Source: Brevibacillus sedimenti (GTDB lineage: Bacteria; Bacillota; Bacilli; Brevibacillales; Brevibacillaceae). Taken from it: a DNA stretch of 64,000 nucleotides. Shown one piece after another: positions 25,597 to 33,862 of the stretch (the first letter of the stretch is position 1; each line of letters opens with the position of its first letter). Both the position numbers and the translations under genes were made by a program. The notes under the pieces are model-generated. The model searched no databases. It saw nothing but the letters and a program-made list of their open reading frames with translations, and had not been told where the DNA came from. The DNA is taken from assembly GCF_020923495.1 (NCBI RefSeq), contig NZ_CP064048.1, positions 2,605,001 through 2,669,000 of the forward strand, written 5' to 3'.

Positions 25597-26764
25597 TTTC
25601 TCCCGCCTGCTCCTTCAGGAGTGGCGCAACATCTATACAAACAAGACGATCCGTCTGGTGCTGTTCGTCGTACCACTTTTGTACATGACGCTGTTCGGGT
25701 TTTTGTACAGCCAAAAAAAGGTGATGGAGATTCCCACCGTGCTGGTTGATGCAGACCAGACAGAACTGAGCCGCGAGCTGTACCGCGCCTTTGAGGTGGA
25801 CCAGACGTTCCGCATCACCCACTTCGTCGGCACGGAAGCAGAGGCGATGGACCTGATTGACCGGGGACAGGCGAACATGGCCGTGATCATTCCCGCTGAT
25901 CTGGAGAAAAACGTTAAAGCGGGACGTGAGGCAGAGGTGCTGACTGTCATCGACGGCAGCAACATGCTGATTTCCAACACTGCGGTCCGGGCCGCCAACA
26001 CCGTGATCAAGTCGGTCTCGGCCGGCGTCACGCTGAAGAAGCTGGAGGCCCAGGGCGGCTGGGGAGAAGAAGGAAAAAACCTGTTCACGGGGATCGACTA
26101 CCGCTATCGCGTGTTGTACAATCCGACGTTCAGTTACCTGACGTTCATGGTCTTCGGTCTGGGCGGAACGGTGCTGCAGCAGGTGCTGTTTTTGGGCGTA
26201 GCCCTCTCCGTTGCCCAGCAAAAAGAAGCCGGGACATGGGCGTCGTCCCTGAGGGAAAATGGCTTCTGGACGATTGCCCTGAGCAAGATAGTGCCCTATA
26301 TGCTGGTGGCCACCTTTAATCTGATGCTGGTATTTGCTTTATTGTTAAAGGGATTTGAGATCCCGTATTACGGCAGCATCGCCCATCTGTTGATCGTGGG
26401 CACCGTCTTTAACCTCGCTGTGGTGGTGATCGGATTTGCCATCTCGTTCTGGTCCAAAGACCAGCTGCAGGCCACTCAGATCGCCATGCTGATTGCAGTG
26501 CCGTCGTTCATGCTGTCGGGGTACACCTGGCCGCTGATGTCCATGCCGGCGGCCGTTGCGGCCATTGGCAAGTCGCTGCCGCTCACGTATTTTCTCAACG
26601 GCGTCCGGGAAATTTTAAACAAGGGACACGACCTGTCCTACCTGACACATGATCTGGCAGTCCTGGCGTTTATGACGCTGATCGGCCTGTTTGCGGCGTA
26701 CATCGCCTACCAGTTCCAGACGCGGAAAGTGACGCTTCCCGAAGCGGAGTCGACTCGTGCGTAG
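25589..26764 (+). CDS. ABC-2-type transporter permease
   Basis: About 391 residues with one N-terminal membrane helix (LFVVPLLYMTLFGFLYS), a large extracytoplasmic domain (about 55-170) and five or so C-terminal helices. This is the YbhR/YbhS/ABC2_membrane_3 layout. Related operons in other bacteria include an ATPase gene and often a second permease; neither is present here, so an ATPase must come from elsewhere or the permease works differently. GTG at 25589 is 9 bases from GAAGGGG; GTG at 25583 is an alternative only 3 bases away. Confidence 0.85.
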   Translation: MSNFSRLLLQEWRNIYTNKTIRLVLFVVPLLYMTLFGFLYSQKKVMEIPTVLVDADQTELSRELYRAFEVDQTFRITHFVGTEAEAMDLIDRGQANMAVIIPADLEKNVKAGREAEVLTVIDGSNMLISNTAVRAANTVIKSVSAGVTLKKLEAQGGWGEEGKNLFTGIDYRYRVLYNPTFSYLTFMVFGLGGTVLQQVLFLGVALSVAQQKEAGTWASSLRENGFWTIALSKIVPYMLVATFNLMLVFALLLKGFEIPYYGSIAHLLIVGTVFNLAVVVIGFAISFWSKDQLQATQIAMLIAVPSFMLSGYTWPLMSMPAAVAAIGKSLPLTYFLNGVREILNKGHDLSYLTHDLAVLAFMTLIGLFAAYIAYQFQTRKVTLPEAESTRA

Positions 26765-26787
26765 CAGGATATGCTGAAAAGAAATTC

Positions 26788-26817
26788 TTGTGCTGTAAAT
26801 AAGATATCCTTTATACT
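26788..26817 (+). promoter_or_regulatory. Promoter of the YpuI-like gene
   Basis: TTGTGC (26788-26793), 18-base spacer, TATACT (26812-26817), 40 bases before the start codon. Confidence 0.6.
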
Positions 26818-26856
26818 ATTCAGAAAAAGGCAGATTTTCTACGCGAGGGGGGCACT

Positions 26857-27357
26857 ATGTCAGCGACTCATCTGAAGCAATTGTGCGAGGACACGTACAC
26901 GAAGTTGAAGAAGGTAAGCATGGAGCTGGAGCGCTTTCTCAACCAAGTCACACTGGCGGGCCTTGTGGCGCAATCCGGCGATCCGGAAGAGTACGAGGCT
27001 TACTACCGCGACTATCTCTCCGATTTGCGGCACCTTTTGGTTTACTGCGAAAATGCGTACGAGCGGCTGGGCGTGGCGCTTCGGAGAGCCAAGTTCAACG
27101 AGGAGTTTGCCGAAGAAGTGTTGTATCAGGTGTATCACTCCTGTGTGAACAACTTCTACTACCCCAAAGGGGAAGTGTACGACGAAGACGGGCGTTATTC
27201 GTACACCGGCCATGACGCCATTATCTTCCGCAAAGAGGTAACCCCTGAGCTCAAACAGCTGACCATATCCCTGTCCAAGGTGTTTGAGCAGCTGCGTGAC
27301 GATCTGCAGTACTACGAAACGGACTATATTACAAAGAAACGGATGCAAAAAGCGTAA
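26857..27357 (+). CDS. YpuI-family (DUF3907) protein
   Basis: 166 residues, soluble and mainly helical, with the family-typical FYYPKGEVYDEDGRYSYTGHD region at about residues 99-120. The family is conserved in Bacillales and its function is unknown. ATG follows GAGGGGGGC. It has its own promoter and a strong downstream terminator, so it is monocistronic. Confidence 0.75.
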   Translation: MSATHLKQLCEDTYTKLKKVSMELERFLNQVTLAGLVAQSGDPEEYEAYYRDYLSDLRHLLVYCENAYERLGVALRRAKFNEEFAEEVLYQVYHSCVNNFYYPKGEVYDEDGRYSYTGHDAIIFRKEVTPELKQLTISLSKVFEQLRDDLQYYETDYITKKRMQKA

Positions 27358-27366
27358 ATCAAACAC

Positions 27367-27423
27367 AGCCCTCCCGAGGCAGACAGGCACGGATCATCTC
27401 GTGCCGCTGCCGGGAGGGCTTTT
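27367..27423. terminator. Bidirectional terminator
   Basis: AGCCCTCCCG (27367-27376) pairs with CGGGAGGGCT (27411-27420) around an inner GGCACG/CGTGCC stem. It serves the YpuI gene and the converging oxidoreductase gene. Confidence 0.85.
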
Positions 27424-27445
27424 AGCGTCAATTCTGCGCGATGCC

Positions 27446-28039
27446 TTACACCCCAACGGGCTGCCGGATGCGGCGAACCAGCGCTTCCGCCTCCTCCAGC
27501 ATGGCGGCCCGTTCCGCTTCACTCACGTATGGAACGGCAGCAAAGTTGCGATAGGTCACGTCATAGCCGATCAGCTTCAGCGTCCCGTCCACAATCTGTT
27601 TGCGTACCACCTCGTCAAACCCGTCGGCGCGCATCTCCTGTTCCGACTCGCGGGTGGTGGTAAAGACGAGCGCCTGTTTTCCGTTCAGCATGCCGACCGG
27701 TCCGTCATCGCCGTAGCGGAACGCGAACCCGTCCGTAAAGACGCGGTCCAGGTACCCTTTCAGGATGGCGGGCGGTGACCACCACCAGACCGGGTAGATC
27801 ATGACCAGCAGGTCGGCGTCGGTGATCAGTTGCTGTTCCTCTTCCACATCCGCCCGGGCCCGGCCTTGGCTGGCCAGGTGCATGTCCTCCGCGTCAAAGA
27901 CCGGGTCAAACCCGATTTGGTACAGGTCGCGGACAACCGGACGAATGCCGGCTGCTTCACAAGCAGTGACGACGCGCTGCAAGATTTGATGGGCAAAACT
28001 TTTGGTTCCTTCGTGGGCAAACACGATGCACGCTTTCAT
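27446..28039 (-). CDS. NAD(P)H-dependent quinone oxidoreductase, flavodoxin fold
   Basis: 197 residues of the Flavodoxin_2 (NQO/KefF) family: FMN-binding SFAHQIL near residue 14, DADLLVMIYPVWWWSPPAILKG and the dimer/active-site region FTTTRESEQEM. It would reduce quinones or electrophiles by two electrons. ATG at 28039 is preferred over the adjacent TTG at 28042; AGGAGG lies 8 bases upstream. Confidence 0.88.
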   Translation of the reverse strand: MKACIVFAHEGTKSFAHQILQRVVTACEAAGIRPVVRDLYQIGFDPVFDAEDMHLASQGRARADVEEEQQLITDADLLVMIYPVWWWSPPAILKGYLDRVFTDGFAFRYGDDGPVGMLNGKQALVFTTTRESEQEMRADGFDEVVRKQIVDGTLKLIGYDVTYRNFAAVPYVSEAERAAMLEEAEALVRRIRQPVGV

Positions 28040-28101
28040 CAAAACGCCTCCTGGTCGGAATCACTCATTTTTGCGGAATCACTCGTTGGAATCACTCGTT
28101 C

Positions 28102-29493
28102 TTACAGTCCAAAGCGAAGACGGAGCAAAAACTTGTTCAGCAGTTCGCCGAAGGTATCCGGCTCTTGCACCTGGCGTGTGGTTGCCGGCTGCACCTGCCT
28201 GAGCGCTGCATTCACGTCGATCATGCCAAACCCGTACAGCTTGTCCTTGCCGGGAGGGCCCAAATCGACCGCGGTCTCGCGAATAATCTGCATGACCTCT
28301 TTGTTTGTCAGGTGAGGACTGACGGAGCGGATGAGCGAAGCCAGCGCCGCTACGTGCGGACACGCCATGGAAGTGCCGGACAAGGCGGCGTAGTCGTTGT
28401 GAATGTAAGTGCTGGGGATGTCAACGCCGGGTGCGGTCACATCCACATGGTCCCCGTAGTTGGAAAAATCGGCCCGCTGTTTGTTATGGTCGACAGCCGC
28501 CACGGACAAGACTTCCTCGTAGGCAGCCGGATAGCTGGGCTGGTTGGTCGCGTCGTTGCCGGATGCGGCTACAAGCACCACGTTGCGGTCATACGCGTAA
28601 CGGCACGCTTCTTTCAAGGCGGCCGAGGAGGTGTAGTTGCCCACGCTCAGATTGATCACGTCGGCGCCGTGGTCGGTCGCCCAGTAGATCGCTTGGGCGA
28701 TGTCAAACGCGGATCCGGCCCCGTCCGCACCGATCGCCTTGATCGGCATCAGCTTGCTGTTCCAGGTCATGCCGGCGATACCGTCGGCGTTGTTGGTTTT
28801 GGCGGCAATCACTCCGGCGACGTGGGTGCCGTGACCGTTGTCGTCCTGGGGGACGTTGTTGTCTTCCAGCACGTTGTAGCCTTGCACCAGTTTGCCGGCA
28901 AATTCCGGATGGCGCAAATCAATGCCCGTGTCGATGACCGCCACCACGACGTCGTTGGAGCCCTGGCTGATGTCCCAGCTTTGTTCCATGCCGATCAGGG
29001 GGAGGTTCCATTGATACTCACGGTAATAGGGGTCGTTGGGCCGACGGTTCGGCAGCAGCAGGTAGTTGGGTTCCGCGTAGACGGAATCGGGATGCTCGGC
29101 CAGCTTTTTCATCAGCTGTTGGGTGGTCAAACTGCGCGACTTGATAATCATCGCCTGCCCAAAATCCCGCTTGATCCTGCCGTCGACCGAATCCAGCAGC
29201 TTTTGGAGGGCCGCTTGGTCAGGGCGGGGAGAAAAGCGGACGACGACCTCATGCTCTACATAGTGGCTGCGGTCGCGCGTATTGTGGTGCAGGGTTTTGA
29301 TATGGGCGCTTTTTTCCAACCCGCGCCGCGTGTCTTTAACCTGTTCAATGTAGTTGATCCGCGGAATATGTGCCGATAGCGAAGTTACCTGGGGGTGAGG
29401 TTCGCGCATTTCCTGCTGCTGATGCCAGCGAAGCGGGATCACGGCCAGCCCGACCAGAGCAATCGCTGCGATAATCGGGGGTAAGACTCGCAA
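28102..29493 (-). CDS. Subtilisin-like S8 serine protease
   Basis: 463 residues. An N-terminal hydrophobic segment acts as signal or anchor, and a propeptide-like region (about 80-145) precedes the mature protease. The catalytic triad is D188 (VAVIDTGID), H221 (NGHGTHVAG) and S375 (SGTSMACPH) with oxyanion N313 (ASGND). It is predicted to be secreted. TTG at 29493 with GGAGGGAG upstream is the best start. Two hydrophobic residues near the C terminus (FLLRLRFGL) are unusual. Possible role in nutrition or sporulation is not resolved. Confidence 0.9.
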   Translation of the reverse strand: MRVLPPIIAAIALVGLAVIPLRWHQQQEMREPHPQVTSLSAHIPRINYIEQVKDTRRGLEKSAHIKTLHHNTRDRSHYVEHEVVVRFSPRPDQAALQKLLDSVDGRIKRDFGQAMIIKSRSLTTQQLMKKLAEHPDSVYAEPNYLLLPNRRPNDPYYREYQWNLPLIGMEQSWDISQGSNDVVVAVIDTGIDLRHPEFAGKLVQGYNVLEDNNVPQDDNGHGTHVAGVIAAKTNNADGIAGMTWNSKLMPIKAIGADGAGSAFDIAQAIYWATDHGADVINLSVGNYTSSAALKEACRYAYDRNVVLVAASGNDATNQPSYPAAYEEVLSVAAVDHNKQRADFSNYGDHVDVTAPGVDIPSTYIHNDYAALSGTSMACPHVAALASLIRSVSPHLTNKEVMQIIRETAVDLGPPGKDKLYGFGMIDVNAALRQVQPATTRQVQEPDTFGELLNKFLLRLRFGL

Positions 29494-29607
29494 AAAAACT
29501 CACTCCCTCCATGCTGTATAGACATAGCGTGCGCACGGAGGGAGTGATTATGACGGAAAAAGCTGACATGCTTCCCTGGATGGTGGATGTAACGAGGAGG
29601 GTATCGG

Positions 29608-30384
29608 TTAAATCAGGCCGAGCTGCCGCAGTCCGTAGTGGATGCCCGCATCGTTAACGTGGCGGGTCACCATGTTTGCCAGCGGCTTCACCTGCTCGTG
29701 GGCGTTGCCCATCGCCACACCCATGCCGACGTAGGCGAGCATTTCCCTGTCGTTCAGGCCGTCGCCGAACGCCACCGCATCTTCCGGCTTGAGTCCGTAA
29801 TGACGCAGCACCGCTTCAATGCCGCGCGCTTTGGAGCCGTTAGGAGGAAGCACGTCCAGGACGACGCGGTGCCAGCGGACGAACGACACGTCGTCACGAA
29901 AGCGGGTGAAGTAATTGTGTTCCTCCTGTTCGCCGCAGTAGAGGAACGCCTGGTAGATCGAAGCCTCTTCCCAGTAGCGCTGCCGACATACGGGCGGCGC
30001 CAGGCGCAGGGAGTGAAACGACTCGATTACGTGCGGATGGTCGGCGGTGTTGGCATAACAGGTATCGGCACTGAGGAATACCATCGGGTGGCCGTTGGCG
30101 TGGGCTGTCGCTTCCAGGTCGGCCAGCGTTTTCCTGGACAGCGGCGTCTCGCGGATCAGCCGGCCTTCTGCAACCACGTACGAGCCGTTGAACCCGACAT
30201 AGGTATCGATCCCCAGTTCCTGTGCAACCGGCAGCAGGTGGAACGGCGCGCGGCCTGTGGCAATCGCGACCAAAACGCCGTTATCCTGCAGCTGCCTGAC
30301 AGCCCTCCGCGTCTCCTCGGGGATGGTGTGATCCGTATTCAAGAGCGTCCCGTCGATGTCAAAAAACACGATTTTGTATGACAT
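29608..30384 (-). CDS. Cof-type HAD-IIB hydrolase
   Basis: 258 residues. HAD motif I FFDIDGTLL is near the N terminus, motif III lysine SKARGIEAVL and motif IV AFGDGLNDREML are near 190-215. These enzymes dephosphorylate small phosphometabolites such as sugar phosphates or flavin precursors. ATG at 30384 follows GAGAGGAGAG; the longer frame to 30456 runs over an upstream hairpin. It is downstream of an msmX-like gene on the same strand, consistent with sugar metabolism. Confidence 0.88.
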   Translation of the reverse strand: MSYKIVFFDIDGTLLNTDHTIPEETRRAVRQLQDNGVLVAIATGRAPFHLLPVAQELGIDTYVGFNGSYVVAEGRLIRETPLSRKTLADLEATAHANGHPMVFLSADTCYANTADHPHVIESFHSLRLAPPVCRQRYWEEASIYQAFLYCGEQEEHNYFTRFRDDVSFVRWHRVVLDVLPPNGSKARGIEAVLRHYGLKPEDAVAFGDGLNDREMLAYVGMGVAMGNAHEQVKPLANMVTRHVNDAGIHYGLRQLGLI

Positions 30385-30410
30385 GTTTCTCTCCTCTCTA
30401 CAAAACAGGA

Positions 30411-30439
30411 AAAGGGAGTGCCTGCAAAGACATCCCTTT
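30411..30439 (-). terminator. Hairpin between the ABC ATPase and HAD genes
   Basis: AAAGGGA (30411-30417) pairs with TCCCTTT (30433-30439). A moderate terminator on the minus strand. Confidence 0.5.
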
Positions 30440-30456
30440 TTTTCTCTTTTTTTCAT

Positions 30457-31572
30457 TTAGAATACAGCCGTTTCCGTCTCGCTGTCAAACACATGGCACT
30501 TGGACAAATCCATGCCCAGTTTGACGGACATCCGCGGCTTGATGCCTTCGCGGGCGTCGACGCGAGCTACAAGCTGTGTGCCGCCGACATTGGAAAAGTA
30601 GACGTACAGTTCGGAGCCCATGTTCTCGACGACGTCCACCTCTGCCGTGACGTTGCTGTCAAACGGATTGGCTTCGATAAACTGGTTGTCGCTGTAAATG
30701 TCTTCCGGGCGAATGCCAAACGTGACCTGCTTGTCGGCATATCCTTTCTCCCGCAGCACCTTCGCCTTGTCTTCCGGAAAGCGAATCCGCAGGTTGGCAG
30801 CTTCAAAGAACAGCTTTCCGTCCGTTTCGACGATGCGCCCCTTGATGAAGTTCATCGCCGGGGACCCGATAAAGCTGGCCACGAACTGGTTGACCGGGTG
30901 GTTGTAAATGTCGGTCGGGGTGGCCACCTGCTGGATGACGCCGTCTTTCATTACGACGATGCGGTCGCCCATGGTCATCGCTTCGGTCTGGTCGTGGGTC
31001 ACGTAAATCACGGTGGTGTTGAGCCGCTGGTGCAATTTCAGGATTTCCGTGCGCATCTGGACGCGCAGTTTGGCATCCAGGTTGGACAGCGGTTCGTCCA
31101 TGAGGAATACCTGCGGTTCGCGGACGATGGCTCGTCCCAGGGCGACGCGCTGCCGCTGGCCGCCGGAGAGCGCCTTTGGTTTGCGGTCGAGCAGATGGGC
31201 AATGTCGAGAATGCGCGCTGCTTCCTGGATGCGTTTGTCAATCTCCGCTTTGGAAAACTTGCGCAGCTTGAGGCCAAACGCCATGTTTTCGTAGACGTTC
31301 ATGTGCGGGTAGAGGGCGTAGCTTTGAAACACCATGGCGATGTCGCGGTCCTTGGGGGCCACGTCATTGACCCGCCGGTCCCCGATGTACAAGTCGCCTT
31401 CGGAGATTTCCTCCAGTCCGGCAATCATGCGCAGCGTGGTCGATTTCCCGCATCCGGACGGACCGACCAGTACGAGAAACTCACGGTCTTTGATCTCCAG
31501 ATGAAAATCGTGTACCGCGGTGACATTATTGCTGTACCGTTTGTACACGTGATGGAGCGTCACTTTTGCCAA
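30457..31572 (-). CDS. msmX: Sugar ABC transporter ATPase, UgpC/MsmX type
   Basis: 371 residues. Walker A GPSGCGKST, Q-loop, signature LSGGQRQ, Walker B VFLMDEPLSNLDA and the H-loop are complete, and a C-terminal TOBE/MOP domain (about 240-370) is present. MsmX energises several carbohydrate importers whose operons lack their own ATPase. TTG at 31572 has ACGGAGGTG 6 bases upstream and gives the family N terminus (AKVTLHHVYKRY); GTG at 31581 would overlap that site. No permease genes lie nearby, as expected for a shared ATPase. Confidence 0.9.
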   Translation of the reverse strand: MAKVTLHHVYKRYSNNVTAVHDFHLEIKDREFLVLVGPSGCGKSTTLRMIAGLEEISEGDLYIGDRRVNDVAPKDRDIAMVFQSYALYPHMNVYENMAFGLKLRKFSKAEIDKRIQEAARILDIAHLLDRKPKALSGGQRQRVALGRAIVREPQVFLMDEPLSNLDAKLRVQMRTEILKLHQRLNTTVIYVTHDQTEAMTMGDRIVVMKDGVIQQVATPTDIYNHPVNQFVASFIGSPAMNFIKGRIVETDGKLFFEAANLRIRFPEDKAKVLREKGYADKQVTFGIRPEDIYSDNQFIEANPFDSNVTAEVDVVENMGSELYVYFSNVGGTQLVARVDAREGIKPRMSVKLGMDLSKCHVFDSETETAVF

Positions 31573-31687
31573 CTCCGGCACCTCCGTCTTCCCGAAAGTT
31601 GCAATGCTGTCGTTCCTCTTCGCTGTAGCCCATATGTTACCAGCAGGGGATGGGCAGCGCTACGGTCAAATTGTACGAATTGTTTGG

Positions 31688-32689
31688 TCAATTTTGCCGA
31701 AACAGGAGAAACAACTGCAGAAGCACGGCATCGGGAAACTGCCGGGGGTCCAGACCGGTCTCTTCCGTCAGCTTGTCCAGCCGGTAGATCAGGGTATTGC
31801 GGTGCAGATACAACTGCCGGGCGGCTTCGCTCACATTCAGCTGCCGGGCAAACAAGGTCTCCAGGGTCTGGATCTGTTCGTGGCTCAGCTTCGGTGCCGG
31901 CATTATATGCAAGAGTGTATCGCCCAGCAGAGAGGCGATGTCGGAAGGCAGGGAAGCGGCCCACTGTTCCAGCGGGTACTGCCGTCTGTCCGCTACCATG
32001 ACTTTCGGCCGGTATTTTTGCAGGGCGCGGGAGAGGCGGAGGCAGTCGGTCAGCGCCTGGTCCAGGAGGACAGGTGTCTCCACGGCCGGTCCGAGAATGA
32101 CGCGCACGTTTTCCATCAACTCGGTGGAGATGAGGTCGTGCAGGCCATAGGCCCACTCCAGCCAGTTTTCCGCATCGCCGCCATCCAGGGCGGAGACGGG
32201 AACGGCCAGGAGCAGGTGTGAAGGAGGCAGCGGAAACAGCGAGACGAGGGCCCCTTTGAAAAAATCGTGCAGGAGCGGCTGCAGTATGGCCAGTTCAAAC
32301 AGTCCCTCGCTTCGGGTGGATTCCAACAGGAAGCAGACCCGCTTCTCCCGCCACGCCCAGTGCTGTTCCAGTCCGTCGGGCGGAGAAGCGGGAAGGCCCG
32401 CCGCCACTTCCGTCAACCAGGCGGTGACCTGTTCCTGGGCGGGGCCGGCCTGTTCCGGCTTGGTCAACAGCAGCATCAGCAGCGAACGTGCGGCATCGGG
32501 CCACTGTGCCGGCCGTATGGCTACCATCAACGCCCGGCCGGCGAAAGACCCGCTTTGGACGATTTCCCAGCCGGACTGCTCCTGTGCGGCACGGACGGCC
32601 TCGATCTCTTCCTGTGCCACGTTCAGATACGCGATCGGCAGGCCTGTCGCCTGCCGAATTCGTTCCACATCCCGTTTCCATGCGTCCAT
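31688..32689 (-). CDS. PucR/CdaR-type helix-turn-helix regulator
   Basis: 333 residues. The C-terminal PucR HTH (NVSEAARQLYLHRNTLIYRLDKL) is at about 280-325; the N-terminal part has no recognised ligand domain. It lies directly upstream of the msmX-like gene on the same strand and may regulate carbohydrate uptake (inference). ATG at 32689 has GGGGTG upstream; GTG at 32698 is an alternative. Confidence 0.8.
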   Translation of the reverse strand: MDAWKRDVERIRQATGLPIAYLNVAQEEIEAVRAAQEQSGWEIVQSGSFAGRALMVAIRPAQWPDAARSLLMLLLTKPEQAGPAQEQVTAWLTEVAAGLPASPPDGLEQHWAWREKRVCFLLESTRSEGLFELAILQPLLHDFFKGALVSLFPLPPSHLLLAVPVSALDGGDAENWLEWAYGLHDLISTELMENVRVILGPAVETPVLLDQALTDCLRLSRALQKYRPKVMVADRRQYPLEQWAASLPSDIASLLGDTLLHIMPAPKLSHEQIQTLETLFARQLNVSEAARQLYLHRNTLIYRLDKLTEETGLDPRQFPDAVLLQLFLLFRQN

Positions 32690-32730
32690 CTTCGGCACCC
32701 CGTTTCACTGCGAGATGCCATCATTATACA

Positions 32731-33693
32731 TTACTCCAGGGCCAGTGTGCGGCCGGCTTCAGTCGCAACCTTGCCCGGATTGGTTGCGGCGTGTGGTTTT
32801 GCAGCGGAGCCTTTCATTTGAGCGGCAGCAGCCGTCTCCGCAGTCGGAAGAGCAGACGGCGCGCCGGCAGGAACCAGCGTGTGCAGCGTGATCTCCGGAC
32901 GGGAGCGGAGGCGAATGTTCAGCCCCGTCTGCCCCAATCCCTCGCTGATGTAAAAGGGGCGTCCGTCGTAGTGATGCAGTCCTTTTACCATGTTCAGCTT
33001 GGGCAGTTGGCCCATCGTGACGAGGTGAAACGGCTTTGGCCAGTGGATCTGTCCGCCGTGAAAGTGGCCGGACAGCAGATAATCATACGAATAGTCCCGC
33101 ATCTCCAGGACGAGGTTGGGATCGTGCGTCAGTACGAGGCGCACGCCATCTGTCGGCACATGCCGAAATGATGCAGCCAGATCACTGTGGCCGGTGGAGT
33201 AGTTGTCCACGCCGATCACGTGCAGTGGCATTCCGTCGTGGATGAGTGTCACGTGCTGGTTCACCAGCACCCGACAGCCGATCCGCTCCAGCTCTGCTTT
33301 CAGCTGCCCAAGCTTCGGGGGCGCCAGCACATAGTCGTGATTGCCGAAGACGACAAAGGTGCCAAGACGCGGGTTCAATTTCATCACGGTTTCCACGTAG
33401 GCTACAGCTTTGGGAATATTTTTATGGCGGTCCAACAGGTCGCCGGTAATCGCAATCAAATCAATGTGCTGTCCGGAAAAGTCCCGGACGATCCGCTCTG
33501 CGGGGATGGAAAAATTCTCCATATGAAGGTCGGACAGATGCAGCACGGTGAGCGGCTTAAAGCTGCCGGACTCGCCGCGGCACTCCGACGGCTGGACGGC
33601 CACGTTGACGCGGCGGATGTTCAGATCAAACGTATTGCGGTAGGCGCGCGCAAGTAAAACGGCAAAAAGCGACACAATCAATAACCAAAACAT
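32731..33693 (-). CDS. Membrane-anchored metallophosphoesterase
   Basis: 320 residues. One N-terminal helix anchors it. The calcineurin-like motifs are complete: LSDLHMENF, TGDLLDRHKN, FGNHDY, THDPN and SGHFHGGQ. This YkuE/YaeI-like group includes UDP-2,3-diacylglucosamine-type and other phosphodiesterases; in Gram-positives the substrate is unknown. The last 45 residues are Ala/Thr/Pro-rich and probably disordered. Confidence 0.88.
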   Translation of the reverse strand: MFWLLIVSLFAVLLARAYRNTFDLNIRRVNVAVQPSECRGESGSFKPLTVLHLSDLHMENFSIPAERIVRDFSGQHIDLIAITGDLLDRHKNIPKAVAYVETVMKLNPRLGTFVVFGNHDYVLAPPKLGQLKAELERIGCRVLVNQHVTLIHDGMPLHVIGVDNYSTGHSDLAASFRHVPTDGVRLVLTHDPNLVLEMRDYSYDYLLSGHFHGGQIHWPKPFHLVTMGQLPKLNMVKGLHHYDGRPFYISEGLGQTGLNIRLRSRPEITLHTLVPAGAPSALPTAETAAAAQMKGSAAKPHAATNPGKVATEAGRTLALE

Positions 33694-33862
33694 CTGCTGT
33701 CACCTCCGCTTTCTAGCAAACTACCTGATCATTATACAAGATTTCTGGCGTTTTCTGATAAGTAGGTTTCTGGGAGGAGGAATTTGTCAAGAAGTGCAGA
33801 AATATTATGAAAAAGCTGAATGAAGCAGTGATCCTTCAGTCACACAAGGAGAGTGAGAGAGT

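Noticed and set aside
33821-33838. cre-like CcpA site upstream of acsA
   Set aside because: The TGAAG/CTTCA symmetry does not match the cre consensus.
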